A DNA stretch of 64,000 bases, taken from Hydra vulgaris (taxonomy: Eukaryota > Cnidaria > Hydrozoa > Anthoathecata > Hydridae). Location: NCBI RefSeq assembly GCF_038396675.1, contig NC_088924.1, positions 37,421,501-37,485,500 on the forward strand, read 5' to 3'. Numbering within the stretch: position 1 is the stretch's first letter; each line of letters opens with the position of its first letter. The position numbers and the translations under genes were made by a program. This document shows, one piece after another, positions 32,867 to 46,372 of this stretch. The notes under the pieces were generated by a model. The model made no database searches. It was not told where the DNA came from and saw nothing but the letters and a program-made list of their open reading frames with translations.

Positions 32867-35800
32867 CTAGGCAGTTGTTGCTGTTGACTCAGTTGTTGCT
32901 GTGGTCACGATTGACGTTAAAGTTGAATCAGTTGCTAATGTGGTCTCTGCTATTGTTATTGTTGATTCAGTTGTTGATGCTTCAGTTGTTGTTGTAGTAT
33001 CCGCTGATGTTGATGTTGATTCAGTTGTTAATGTAGTCTCTGCTGTTGTTGTAGTTGATTCAGTTGTTGGAACTTCAGTTGTTGTTGTGCTCTCGGCAGT
33101 TGATGTTGTTGATTCAGTTGATGCAGTAGCCTCGGCTGTTGACGTTGTTGAATCAGTAGTTAGACCATCAGTTGTTGTTGTTGTTTCAGACGTTGAAGAT
33201 TCAGTAGAGGGTGTTGGAGCTTCAGTTGTATATGTTGTTTCAGCAGTTGTTGCGGTTGATTCAGTTGATGGTGCTTCAGTTGTTGTTGCAGTATCCGCTG
33301 ATGTTGATGTTGATTCAGTTGTTATTATAGTCTCTGGTGTTATTGAAGTTGATTCAGTTATTGGTAATTCCATTGTTGTTGTGCTATGGGCAGTTGTTGC
33401 TGCAGTCTCGACTGTTGAAGTTGTTGATTCAGTATTTTGACCATCATTTGTTGTTGTTGTTTCGGATGTTGGAGATTCAGTAGAAAGTGTTGAAGCTTCA
33501 GTTGTCATTGTTGATTCGGCAGTTGTTGTTGTTGATTCATTTGTTGGTGCTTCATTTGTTGTTGTAGTATCTGCTGATGTTGATGTTGATTCAGTTGTTA
33601 ATGTGGTCTCTGCTATTGTTATTGTTGATTCAGTTGTTGATGCTTCAGTTGTTGTTGTAGTATCCGCTGATGTTGATGTTGATTCAGTTCTTAATGTAGT
33701 CTCTGCTGTTGTTGTAGTTGATAAGGTTGTTGGAACTTCAGTTGTTGTTGTGCTCTCGGCAGTTGTTGTTGTTGATTCAGTTGTTGCTGTAGCCTCGGCT
33801 GTTGACGTTGTTGAATCAGTAGTTAGACCATCAGTTGTTGTTGTTGTTTCAGACGTTGAAGATTCAGTAGAGGGTGTTGGAGCTTCAGTTGTATATGTTG
33901 TTTCAGCAGTTGTTGCGGTTGATTCAGTTGATGGTGCTTCAGATGTTGTTGCAGTATCCGCTGATGTTGATGTTGATTCAGTTGTTATTGTAGTCTCTGG
34001 TGTTATTGTAGTTGATTCAGTTATTGGTAATTCCATTGTTGTTGTGCTATGGGCAGTTGTTGCTGTAGTCTCGACTGTTGGAGTTGTTGATTCAGTACCT
34101 TGACCATCATTTGTTGTTGTTGTTTCGGATGATGTAGATTCAGTAGAAAGTGTTGAAACTTCAGTTGTCATTGTTGATTCGGCAGTTGTTGTTGTTGATT
34201 CAATTGTTTGACCATCATTTGTTGTTGTAGTATCTGCTGATGTTGATGTTGATTCAGTTGTTATTGTGGTCTCTGCTATTGTTATTGTTGATTCAGTTGT
34301 TGATGCTTCAGTTGTTGTTGTAGTGTCCGCTGATGTTGATGTTGATTCAGTTGTTAATGTAGTCTCTGCTGATGTTGTAGTTGATTCAGTTGTTGGAACT
34401 TCAGTTGTTGTTGTGCTCTCGGCAGTTGTTGCTGTAGCCTCGGCTATTGACGTTGTTGAATCAGTAGTTAGAACATCAGTTGTTGTTGTTGTTTCAGACG
34501 TTGAAGATTCAGTAGAGGGTGTTGGAGCTTCAGTTGTATATGTTGTTTCAGCAGTTGTTGCGGTTGATTCAGTTGATGGTGCTTCAGTTGTTGTTGCAGT
34601 ATCCGCTGATGTTGATGTTGATTCAGTTGTTATTGTAGTCTCTGGTGTTATTGTAGTTGATTCAGTTGTTGGTAATTCCATTGTTGTTGTGCTATGGGCA
34701 GTTGTTGCTGTAGTCTCGACTGTTGAAGTTGTTGATTCAGTAGTTTGACCATCATTTGTTGTTGTTGTTTCGGATGTTGGAGATTCAGTAGAAAGTGTTG
34801 AAGCTTCAGTTGTCATTGTTGATTCGGCAGTTGTTGTTGTTGATTCAATTGTTTGACCATCATTTGTTGTTGTAGTATCTGCTGATGTTGATATTGATTC
34901 AGTTGTTATTGTGGTCTCTGCTATTGTTATTGTTGATTCAGTTGTTGATGCTTCAGTTGTTGTTGTAGTGTCCGCTGATGTTGATGTTGATTCAGTTGTA
35001 AATGTAGTCTCTGCTGATGTTGTAGTTGATTCAGTTGTTGGAACTTCAGTTGTTGTTGTGCTCTCGGCAGTTGTTGATGTTGATTCAGTTGTTGCTGTAG
35101 CCTCGGCTATTGACGTTGTTGAATCAGTAGTTAGAACATCAGTTGTTGTTGTTGTTTCAGACATTGAAGATTCAGTAGAGGGTGTTGGAGCTTCAGTTGT
35201 ATATGTTGTTTCAGCAGTTGTTGCGGTCGATTCAGTTGATGGTGCTTCAGTTGTTGTTGCAGTATCCGCTGATGTTGATGTTGATTCAGTTGTTATTAGA
35301 GTCTCTGGTGTTATTGTAGTTGATTCAGTTGTTGGTAATTCCATTGTTGTTGTGCTATGGGCAGTTGTTGCTGTAGTCTCGACTGTTGAAGTTGTTGATT
35401 CAGTAGTTTGACCATCATTTGTTGTTGTTGTTTCGGATGTTGGAGATTCAGTAGAAAGTGTTGAAGCTTCAGTTGTCATTGTTGATTCGGCAGTTGTTGT
35501 TGTTGATTCAATTGTTTGACCATCATTTGTTGTTGTAGTATCTGCTGATGTTGATATTGATTCAGTTGTTATTGTGGTCTCTGCTATTGTTATTGTTGAT
35601 TCAGTTGTTGATGCTTCAGTTGTTGTTGTAGTGTCCGCTGATGTTGATGTTGATTCAGTTGTATATGTAGTCTCTGCTGATGTTGTAGTTGATTCAGTTG
35701 TTGGAACATCAGTTGTTGTTGTGCTCTCGGCAGTTGATGTTGTTGATTCAGTTGTTGCTGTAGCCTCGGCTATTGACGTTGTTGAATCAGTAGTTAGAAC

Positions 35801-38800
35801 ATCAGTTGTTGTTGTTGTTTCAGACGTTGAAGATTCAGTAGAGGGTGTTGGAGCTTCAGTTGTATATGTTGTTTCAGCAGTTGTTGCGGTTGATTCAGTT
35901 GATGGTGCTTCAGTTGTTGTTGCAGTATCCGCTGATGTTGATTCAGTTGTTATTGTAGTCTCTGGTGTTATTGTAGTTGATTCAGTTATTGGTAATTCCA
36001 TTGTTGTTGTGCTATGGGCAGTTGTTGCTGTAGTCTCGACTGTTGCAGTTGTTGATTCAGTAGTTTGACCATCATTTGTTGTTGTTGTTTCGGATGTTGT
36101 AGATTCAGTAGAAAGTGTTGAAGCTTCAGTTGTCATTGTTGATTCGGCAGTTGTTGTTGTTGATTCAATTGTTTGACCATCATTTGTTGTTGTTGTTTCG
36201 GATGTTGGAGATTCAGTAGAAAGTGTTGAAGCTTCAGTGGTCATTGTTGATTCGGCAGTTGTTGTTGTTGATTCAATTGTTGGTGCTTCATTTGTTGTTG
36301 TAGTATCTGCTGATGTTGATATTGATTCAGTTGTTATTGTGGTCTCTGCTATTGTTATTGTTGATTCAGTTGTTGATGCTTCAGTTTGTGTTGTAGTGTC
36401 CGCTGATGTTGATGTTGATTCAGTTGTATATGTAGTCTCTGCTGATGTTGTAGTTGATTCAGTTGTTGGAACATCAGTTGTTGTTGTGCTCTCGGCAGTT
36501 GTTGTTGTTGATTCAGTTGTTGCTGTAGCCTCGGCTATTGACGTTGTTGAATCAGTAGTTAGAACATCAGTTGTTGTTGTTGTTTCAGACGTTGAAGCTA
36601 CAGTAGAGGGTGTTGGAGCTTCAGTTGTATATGTTGTTTCAGCAGTTGTTGCGGTTGATTCAGTTGATGGTGCTTCAGTTGTTGTTGCAGTATCCGCTGA
36701 TGTTGATTCAGTTGTTATTGTAGTCTCTGGTGTTATTGTAGTTGATTCAGTTATTGGTAATTCCATTGTTGTTGTGCTATGGGCAGTTGTTTCTGTAGTC
36801 TCGACTGTTGGAGTTGTTGATTCAGTAGTTTGACCATCATTTGTTGTTGTTGTTTCGGATGTTGTAGATTCAGTAGAAAGTGTTGAAGCTTCAGTTGTCA
36901 TTGTTGATTCGGCAGTTGTTGTTGTTGATTCAATTGTTTGACCATCATTTGTTGTTGTAGTATCTGCTGATGTTGATATTGATTCAGTTGTTATTGTGGT
37001 CTCTGCTATTGTTATTGTTGATTCAGTTGTTGATGCTTCAGTTGTTGTTGTAGTGTCCGCTGATGTTGATGTTGATTCAGTTGTATATGTAGTCTCTGCT
37101 GATGTTGTAGTTGATTCAGTTGTTGGAACATCAGTTGTTGTTGTGCTCTCGGCAGTTGATGTTGTTGATTCAGTTGTTGCTGTAGCCTCGGCTATTGACG
37201 TTGTTGAATCAGTAGTTAGAACATCAGTTGTTGTTGTTGTTTCAGACGTTGAAGATTCAGTAGAGGGTGTTGGAGCTTCAGTTGTATATGTTGTTTCAGC
37301 AGTTGTTGCGGTTGATTCAGTTGATGGTGCTTCAGTTGTTGTTGCAGTATCCGCTGATGTTGATTCAGTTGTTATTGTAGTCTCTGGTGTTATTGTAGTT
37401 GATTCAGTTATTGGTAATTCCATTGTTGTTGTGCTATGGGCAGTTGTTGCTGTAGTCTCGACTGTTGCAGTTGTTGATTCAGTAGTTTGACCATCATTTG
37501 TTGTTGTTGTTTCGGATGTTGTAGATTCAGTAGAAAGTGTTGAAGCTTCAGTTGTCATTGTTGATTCGGCAGTTGTTGTTGTTGATTCAATTGTTTGACC
37601 ATCATTTGTTGTTGTTGTTTCGGATGTTGGAGATTCAGTAGAAAGTGTTGAAGCTTCAGTGGTCATTGTTGATTCGGCAGTTGTTGTTGTTGATTCAATT
37701 GTTGGTGCTTCATTTGTTGTTGTAGTATCTGCTGATGTTGATATTGATTCAGTTGTTATTGTGGTCTCTGCTATTGTTATTGTTGATTCAGTTGTTGATG
37801 CTTCAGTTTGTGTTGTAGTGTCCGCTGATGTTGATGTTGATTCAGTTGTATATGTAGTCTCTGCTGATGTTGTAGTTGATTCAGTTGTTGGAACATCAGT
37901 TGTTGTTGTGCTCTCGGCAGTTGTTGTTGTTGATTCAGTTGTTGCTGTAGCCTCGGCTATTGACGTTGTTGAATCAGTAGTTAGAACATCAGTTGTTGTT
38001 GTTGTTTCAGACGTTGAAGCTACAGTAGAGGGTGTTGGAGCTTCAGTTGTATATGTTGTTTCAGCAGTTGTTGCGGTTGATTCAGTTGATGGTGCTTCAG
38101 TTGTTGTTGCAGTATCCGCTGATGTTGATTCAGTTGTTATTGTAGTCTCTGGTGTTATTGTAGTTGATTCAGTTATTGGTAATTCCATTGTTGTTGTGCT
38201 ATGGGCAGTTGTTTCTGTAGTCTCGACTGTTGGAGTTGTTGATTCAGTAGTTTGACCATCATTTGTTGTTGTTGTTTCGGATGTTGTAGATTCAGTAGAA
38301 AGTGTTGAAGCTTCAGTGGTCATTGTTGATTCGGCAGTTGTTGTTGTTGATTCAATTGTTGGTGCTTCATTTGTTGTTGTAGTATCTGCTGATGTTGATA
38401 TTGATTCAGTTGTTATTGTGGTCTCTGCGAGTGTTATTGTTGATACTGTTGTTGATGCTTCAGTTGTTGTTGTAGTGTCCGCTGATGTTGATATTGACTC
38501 AGTTGTTAATGTAGTCTCTGCTGATGTTGTAGTTGATTCAGTTGTTGGAACTTCAGTTGTTGTTGTGCTCTCGGCAGTTGATGTTGTTGATTCAGTTGAT
38601 GCAGTAGCCTCGGCTGTTGACGTTGTTGAATCAGTAGTTAGACCATCAGTTGTTGTTGTTGTTACAGACGTTGAAGATTCAGTAGAGGGTGTTGGAGCTT
38701 CAGTTGTATATGTTGTTTCAGCAGTTGTTGCGGTTGATTCAGTTGATGGTGCTTCAGATGTTGTTGCAGTATCCGCTGATGTTGATTCAGTTGTTATTGT

Positions 38801-41800
38801 AGTCTCTGGTGTTATTGTAGTTGATTCAGTTATTGGTAATTCCATTGTTGTTGTGCTATGGGCAGTTGTTGCTGTAGTCTCGACTGTTGCAGTTGTTGAT
38901 TCAGTAGTTTGACCATCATTAGTTGTTGTTGTTTCGGATGTTGTAGATTCAGTAGAAAGTGTTGAAGCTTCAGTGGTCATTGTTGATTCGGCAGTTGTTG
39001 TTGTTGATTCAATTGTTGGTGCTTCATTTGTTGTTGTAGTATCTGCTGATGTTGATATTGATTCAGTTGTTATTGTGGTCTCTGCTAGTGTTATTGTTGA
39101 TACTGTTGTTGATGCTTCAGTTGTTGTTGTAGTGTCCGCTGATGTTGATATTGACTCAGTTGATAATGTAGTCTCTGCTGATGTTGTAGTTGATTCAGTT
39201 GTTGGAACTTCAGTTGTTGTTGTGCTCTCGGCAGTTGATGTTGTTGATTCAGTTGATGCAGTAGCCTCGGCTGTTGACGTTGTTGAATCAGTAGTTAGAC
39301 CATCAGTTGTTGTTGTTGTTTCAGACGTTGAAGATTCAGTAGAGGGTGTTGGAGCTTCAGTTGTATATGTTGTTTCAGCAGTTGTTGCGGTTGATTCAGT
39401 TGATGGTGCTTCAGTTGTTGTTGCAGTATCCGTTGATGTTGATGTTGATTCAGTTGTTATTGTAGTCTCTGGTGTTATTGTAGTTGATTCAGTTATTGGT
39501 AATTCCATTGTTGTTGTGCTATGGGCAGTTGTTGCTGTAGTCTCGACTGTTGAAGTTGTTGATTCAGTAGTTTGACCATCATTTGTTGTTGTTGTTTCGG
39601 ATGTTGGAGATTCAGTAGAAAGTGTTGAAGCTTCAGTTGTCATTGTTGATTCGGCAGTTGTTGTTGTTGATTCAATTGTTTGACCATCATTTGTTGTTGT
39701 AGTATCTGCTGATGTTGATGTTGATTCAGTTGTTATTGTGGTCTCTGCTATTGTTATTGTTGATTCAGTTGTTGATGCTTCAGTTTGTGTTGTAGTGTCC
39801 GCTGATGTTGATGTTGATTCAGTTGTATATGTAGTCTCTGCTGATGTTGTAGTTGATTCAGTTGTTGGAACATCAGTTGTTGTTGTGCTCTCGGCAGTTG
39901 TTGTTGTTGATTCAGTTGTTGCTGTAGCCTCGGCTATTGACGTTGTTGAATCAGTAGTTAGAACATCAGTTGTTGTTGTTTCAGACGTTGAAGATTCAGT
40001 AGAGGGTGTTGGAGCTTCAGTTGTATATGTTGTTTCAGCAGTTGTTGCGGTTGATTCAGTTGATGGTGCTTCAGTTGTTGTTGCAGTATCCGCTGACGTT
40101 GATGTTGATTCAGTTGTTATTGTAGTCTCTGGTGTTATTGTAGTTGATTCAGTTATTGGTAATTCCATTGTTGTTGTGCTATGGGCAGTTGTTTCTGTAG
40201 TCTCGACTGTTGGAGTTGTTGATTCAGTAGTTTGACCATCATTTGTTGTTGTTGTTTCGGATGTTGTAGATTCAGTAGAAAGTGTTGAAGCTTCAGTTGT
40301 CATTGTTGATTCGGCAGTTGTTGTTGTTGATTCAATTGTTTGACCATCATTTGTTGTTGTTGTTTCGGATGTTGGAGATTCAGTAGAAAGTGTTGAAGCT
40401 TCAGTTGTCATTGTTGATTCGGCAGTTGTTGTTGTTGATTCATTTGTTGGTGCTTCATTTGTTGTTGTAGTATCTGCTGATGTTGATGTTGATTCAGTTG
40501 TTAATGTGGTCTCTGCTATTGTTATTGTTGACTCAGTTGTTGATGCTTCAGTTGTTGTTGTAGTATCCGCTGATGTTGATGTTGATTCAGTTCTTAATGT
40601 AGTCTCTGCTGTTGTTGTAGTTGATTCAGTTGTTGGAACTTCAGTTGTTGTTGTGCTCTCAGCAGTTGTTGTTGTTGATTCAGTTGTTGCTGTAGCCTCG
40701 GCTGTTGACGTTGTTGAATCAGTAGTTAGACCATCAGTTGTTGTTGTTGTTTCAGACGTTGAAGATTCAGTAGAGGGTGTTGGAGCTTCAGTTGTATATG
40801 TTGTTTCAGCAGTTGTTGCGGTTGATTCAGTTGATGGTGCTTCAGTTGTTGTTGCAGTATCCGCTGATGTTGATGTTGATTCAGTTGTTATTGTAGTCTC
40901 TGGTGTTATTGTAGTTGATTCAGTTATTGGTAATTCCATTGTTGTTGTGCTATGGGCAGTTGTTGCTGTAGTCTCGACTGTTGAAGTAGTTAATTCAGTA
41001 GTTTGACCATCATTTGTTGTTGTTGTTTCGGATGTTGTAGATTCAGAAGAAAGTGTTGAAGCTTCAGTTGTCATTGTTGATTCGGCAGTTGTTGTTGTTG
41101 ATTTAATTGTTTGACCATCATTTGTTGTTGTTGTTTTGGATGTTGGAGATTCAGTAGAAAGTGTTGAAGCTTCAGTTGTTATTGTTGATTCGGCAGTTGT
41201 TGTTGTTGATTCATTTGTTGGTGCTTCATTTGTTGTTGAAGTATCTGCTGATGTTGATGTTGATTCAGTTGTTAATGTGGTCTCTGCTATTGTTATTGTT
41301 GATTCAGTTGTTGATGCTTCAGTTGCTGTTGTAGTATCCGCCGATGTTGATGTTGATTCAGTTCTTAATGTAGTCTCTGCTGATGTTGTAGTTGATTCAG
41401 TTGTTGGAACTTCAGTTGTTGTTGTGCTCTCGGCAGTTGTTGTTGTTGAATCAGTTGTTGCTGTAGTCTCGGTTGTTGAGGTTGTTGATTCAGTAGTTAA
41501 TCCAACAGTTGTTGTTGTTGTTGTTTCGGACGTTGTAGATTCAGTAGAGTGTGTTGGAGCTTCAGTTGTAATTGGTGTTTCAGCAAATGTTGCTGTTGAT
41601 TTAATTGTAGATGCTTCAGTTGCTGTTGCAGTATCCGCTGATGGTAATGGTGATTCAGTTGTTATTGTAATCTCTGCTGTCATTGTAGTTGATTCAGTTA
41701 TTGGTAATTCCGTTGTTGTTGTGCTCTGGGCAATTGATGCTGTAGTCTTGGCTGTTGAAGGTGTTGATTCAGTAGTTAGACCATCAGTAGTTTTTGTTGT

Positions 41801-44661
41801 TTCGGATGTTGTAGATTCAGTAGAGGATGTTGGAGCTTCAGTTGTAATTGTAATTTCAGCAGTTGTTGTTGTTGATTCAGTTGTTGGTGCTTTAGTTGTT
41901 GTTGTAGTATTTGCTGATGCTGATGTTGATTCAGTTGTTAATGTAGTTTCTGCTGTTGTTGTAGTTGATTCAGTTGTTGGTGCTTCAGTTGTTGTTGTAG
42001 TATCCGCTGATGTTGACGTTGACTCAGTTGTTAATGTAGTCTCTGCTGTTGTTGTAGTTAATTTAGTTATTAGTGATTCAGTTGTTGTTGTGTTCTCGGC
42101 AGATGTTGTTGTTGATTCAGTTTTTGCTGTAGTCTCGGAGTTTAATGTTGTTGATTCAGTAGTTAGACCAACAGTTGCTGTTGTTGTTTCGGATGTTGTA
42201 AATTCAGTAGAGGGTGCTGAAGCTGTAGTTATCATTGTTGATTCGGCAGTTGATGTTGTTGATTCAGTTGTTGATGCTTCGGTAGTTGTTGTAGTGTCCG
42301 CTGATGTTGATGTTGATTCAGTTGTTAATGTAGTCTCTGCTGTTGTTTTAGTTGATTTAATTGTTGGTGCTTCAGTTATTGTTGTACTCCGGGCAGATGT
42401 TGTTGTTGATTCAGTTGTTGCTGTAGTCTCGGCTGTTAAAGTTGTTGATTCAGTAGTTAGACCATCAGTTGTTGTTGTTATTTCGGATGTTGTAGATTTA
42501 GTAGAGGTTGTTGGAGCTTTAGTTGTAATTGTTGTTTCAGCAGTTGTTGTTGTTAATTCAATAGTTGGTTCTTCAGTTGGTGATGTGTTCTCAAATGTAA
42601 ATGTTGTTGAATCAGTTGTTGCTGTAGTCTTGGCTGTTGACGTTGTTGATTCATTATTTAATCCAACAGTTGTTGTTGTTTCGGACGTTGTAGATTCAGT
42701 AGAGGGTGTTGGAGCTTCAGTTGTAATTGGTGTTTCAGCAATTGTTGTTGTTGATTCAATTGATGGTGTTTCAGTAGTTGTTGCAGTATCTGCTGATGGT
42801 AATGTAGATTCAGTTGTTATTGTAATCTCTGCTGTTATTGTAGTTGATTCAGTTATTGGTAATTCCGTTGTTGTTGTGCTCTGGGCAATTGTTTCTGTAG
42901 TCTTGGCTGTTAAAGTTGTTGATTCTGTAGTTAGACTATCAGTAGTTTTTGTTGTTTCGGATGTTGTAGATTTAGTAGAGGATGTTGGAGCTTCAGTTGT
43001 AATTGTTGTTTCAGCAGTTGTTGTTGTTGATTCAGTTGTTGGTGCTTCAGTTGTTGTTGTAGTTTCCGCTGATGTTGATGTTGATTCAGTTGTTAATGTA
43101 GTCTCTGCTGTTGTTGTAGTTGATTCAGTTGTTGGTGCTTCAGTTGTTGTTTTGCTCTCGGCAGTTGTTGTTGTTGATTCAGTTGTTGCTGTAGTCTGGA
43201 CTGTTAAAGTTGTTGATTCAGTAGTTAGACTATCAGTTGTTGTTGTTGTTTTGGATGTTGTAGATTCAGTAGAGGTTGTTGGAGCTTCAGTTGTAATTGT
43301 TGTTTTAGCATTTGTTGTTGTTGATTCAGTTGTTGGTGCTTCAGTTGTTGTTGTAGTTTCCGCTGATGTTGATGTTGATTCAGTTGTTAATGTAGTCTCT
43401 GCTGTTGTTGTAGTTGATTCAGTTGTTGGTGCTTCAGTTGTTGTTTTGCTCTCGGCAGTTGTTGTTGTTGATTCAGTTGTTGCTGTAGTCTGGACTGTTA
43501 AAGTTGTTGATTCAGTAGTTAGACCATCAGTTGTTGTTGTTGTTTCGGATGTAGTAGATTTAGTAGAAGTTGTTGGAGCTTTAGTTGTAATTGTTGTTTC
43601 AGCAGTTGTTGTTGTTGATTCAATAGTTGGTGCTTCAGTTGGTGTTGTGGTCTCAAGTGTAAATGTTGTTGATTCAGTTGTTGCTGTAGTCTCGGCTGTT
43701 GACGTTGTTGATTCATTATTTAATCCAACAGTTGTTGTTGTTTCGGACGTTGTAGATTCAGTAGAGGGTGTTGGAGCTTTAGTTGTAATTGGTGTTTCAG
43801 CAATTGTTGTTGTTGATTCAATTGATGGTGTTTCAGTAGTTGTTGCAGTATCTGCTGATGGTAATGTAGATTTAGTTGTTATTGTAATCTCTGCTGTTAT
43901 TGTAGTTGATTCAGTTATTGGTAATTCAGTTGTTGTTGTGCTCTGGGCAATTGTTTCTGTAGTCTTGGCTGTTGAAGTTGTTGATTCTGTAGTTAGACTA
44001 TCAGTAGTTTTTGTTGTTTCGGATGTTGTAGATTTAGTAGAGGATGTTGGAGCTTCAGTTGTAATTGTTGTTTCAGCAGTTGTTGTTGTTGATTCAGTTG
44101 TTGGTGATTCAGTTGTTGTTGTAGTATTCGCTGATGTTGATGTTGATTCAGTTGTTAATATAGTCTCTGCTGCTGTTGTAGTTGATTCAGTTGTTGGTGC
44201 TTCAGTTGTTGCTTTGCTCTCGGCAGTTGTTGTTGTTGATTCAGTTGTTGCTGTAGTCTCGGCTGTTAAAGTTGTTGATTCAGTAGTTAGACCATCAGTT
44301 GTTTTTGTTGTTTTGGATGTTTTAGATTCAGTAGAGGTTGTTGGAGCTTCAGTTGTAATTGCTGTTTTAGCAGTTGTTGTTTTAAGTTCAGCAGTTGAAG
44401 ATTTATTCATAATTGTGGTCTTGGTTGCTGTTGTTGTGGATTCAATTGATGGAGCTTCAGTTGTTGTTGTAGATTTAGTTGTTGTGTTTGTAGATTTAGT
44501 CGAGGTAGCGTGAACTTCAATTGTTGTTGATGTTTCGACTGTTGATGTTGTAGCATTAGTAATTATTGTTGAAGTTAAACATGATTGAGATACTAGTGAA
44601 CAGAATCCTGCTTTGTAGTGCTTACTACAAAATTCTTGTAAGCAGGAACAAGAATACTTTT
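32867..44661 (-). CDS. Giant mucin-like exon of Thr/Ser/Glu repeats
   Basis: One exon of 11.8 kb, about 3,930 residues, begins at an AG acceptor (44663-44662, preceded by TATGACTTTT) in phase 1. It opens with a Cys-containing stretch (CSCLQEFC, then KAGFC and QSC) and then becomes repeats of the type [20 protein letters not shown]. Met at 44410 is internal; translation is open upstream to the acceptor. A higher-order unit of about 645-663 bp (215-221 residues) dominates 33-41 kb; 41-44.4 kb is older and more diverged. Dense Thr/Ser with Pro suggests an O-glycosylated secreted or surface mucin. No signal peptide, membrane segment or GPI signal is visible in the window. The frame ends at TAG where sibling repeats have GAG. 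A Thr-rich exon 15.6 kb upstream has compatible phase. Confidence 0.8.
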
Positions 44662-44681
44662 CTAAAAGTCATATGATTTAT

Positions 44682-45011
<330 letters not shown>

Positions 45012-45869
45012 AAGGTAGTCGTCATTTTTGATGTGTTAAAATTTTTTGTCTGAAGCTCTGGTTATTTTTCAAATAGGTTTGATCAATATTTAGAGGAGGT
45101 TAACAAAGTTTTTTGTTTTGTGAGAATATCAGCATACAAGAAGTTCTTGAAAGATCTTATATAATAAAATGTTTAATATATGTTCAAAATGAAGCCATTC
45201 GGAACAAACTATAAATATAATTTATATAATTTATATATTTAAATAAATAGATTTTAACGAATAAGTAAAAATAAACATTTTATTTAAGTAAATACACATT
45301 TAAATATTATACATTTGAGTATAATATAATAATGATTTATATGTTGCATATAATATAAATGCTATTAGTAAATATAAATTCAATTTTTTAAAAAATGTTT
45401 TGATAAATGAATTGTTAAAATATTTTGTTGTAAATTATATAATTTGTTGTTAGCACATTTTTGGCACCTTTCAAAATTATTTTAAAATTTTAATAATAAC
45501 AATTTTTTTACAATTTAAAACTACTGAATAATTCACATTTGTGAGAACATCATTAAAAGGTGAATATGTAAAATGTTTTTTTTTTTAGATTTGTAATTTT
45601 TAATTTTTTATGTTTTTTTTAAAAAGAAAAAAATCTCTCTTCCTAAAAGGCTAGAAGCAACTAATTTTAAGTTGGGAGTTACTAGGATAAAAGAATAGAG
45701 TTATAGAGCAAGGAAACATTTGACTGAAGACTTAAAAAGTTGAAGAATCAGGAAAACATGAAGATGGGAGAGAGTTCGAAAAGGTTGAAATGCAGGGAAA
45801 AAAACTGGACGAATAAATGGTTTTAGAGCATACAGAGACAGATACAGTAAAAGAATGCCAAAACCTTGC
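45012..45869. other. AT-rich spacer, nothing recognised
   Basis: No convincing gene. The stretch 45640-45869 is less AT-rich and may be more of the adjoining transposase relic, but it cannot be read. Confidence 0.45.
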
Positions 45870-46338
45870 AGGCCACATTTGGTATCTATTAAAAATTTGA
45901 TTCTCTTTTACCTTTTCAATCCCGAGGTGAATTTCAACACAAAGCTTCAACTTGTTAAAGGATCCTCAGAGTAAAAAGGAGAAGAGGAACCCTTGAAACA
46001 CGTCCAGGTGGATTTGGCTATGGTACAACAAAAAACTCTTCCTGATTTTGTTAACAAGAGGAGTAGTAACATATTTGTTACTCTGGACATGCCAGATATA
46101 TTCCCAGCTAAAGATCCGGAAACATGGAACAGCTGAGATAACTTCAACGCAGCAGAGACAATTGTAAAATCCCAACCATTAACCAATGACCATGCAGAAA
46201 GAGAGGTCGTCCCAATCCAAGATGCAACAAAGTCTGGTCAATTCAAGAGGGAAGAGCAGCTGCAGTATGCTCTTCAAGTTATTGAAGAAAACTGGGCAAG
46301 CTTTCCTAATGCAAAGCAATCCACTTTAGTTCAAAATT
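45870..46338 (+). pseudogene. Relic of the same transposase family as the 27-30 kb gene (C-terminal part)
   Basis: Plus-strand pieces read GHIWYL (compare RHTWYL in the intact gene), then a readable run IFPAKDPETWNS, stop, DNFNAAETIVKSQPL, then NDHAERGVVPIQDATKSG, REEQLQYALQVIEENWASFP. The NDHAERG block aligns with NDCSERAIKLVQDL of the intact protein and gives the same proposed catalytic Glu; the following EEQ/EEK...Q..L segment also matches. Stops and frameshifts show it is dead. No ends were identified. Confidence 0.65.
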
Positions 46339-46372
46339 AATTCATTCTAATTATGTCAACTGTTCTAATGTT

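Noticed and set aside
41136..44513. 1,125-codon plus-strand open frame of Val/Asp repeats
   Set aside because: It is the complement of the mucin repeats; codons ACA/ACT/TCA/GAA leave one opposite frame free of stops. Similar shorter plus-strand frames occur all over 32.9-41 kb. The minus strand has the splice acceptor and sensible composition.
44570..44661. ShKT-type cysteine domain at the start of the mucin exon
   Set aside because: The Cys pattern (CSC, FC, GFC, SC) is only loosely similar, and the terminal cysteines are missing; composition alone does not justify a domain call.
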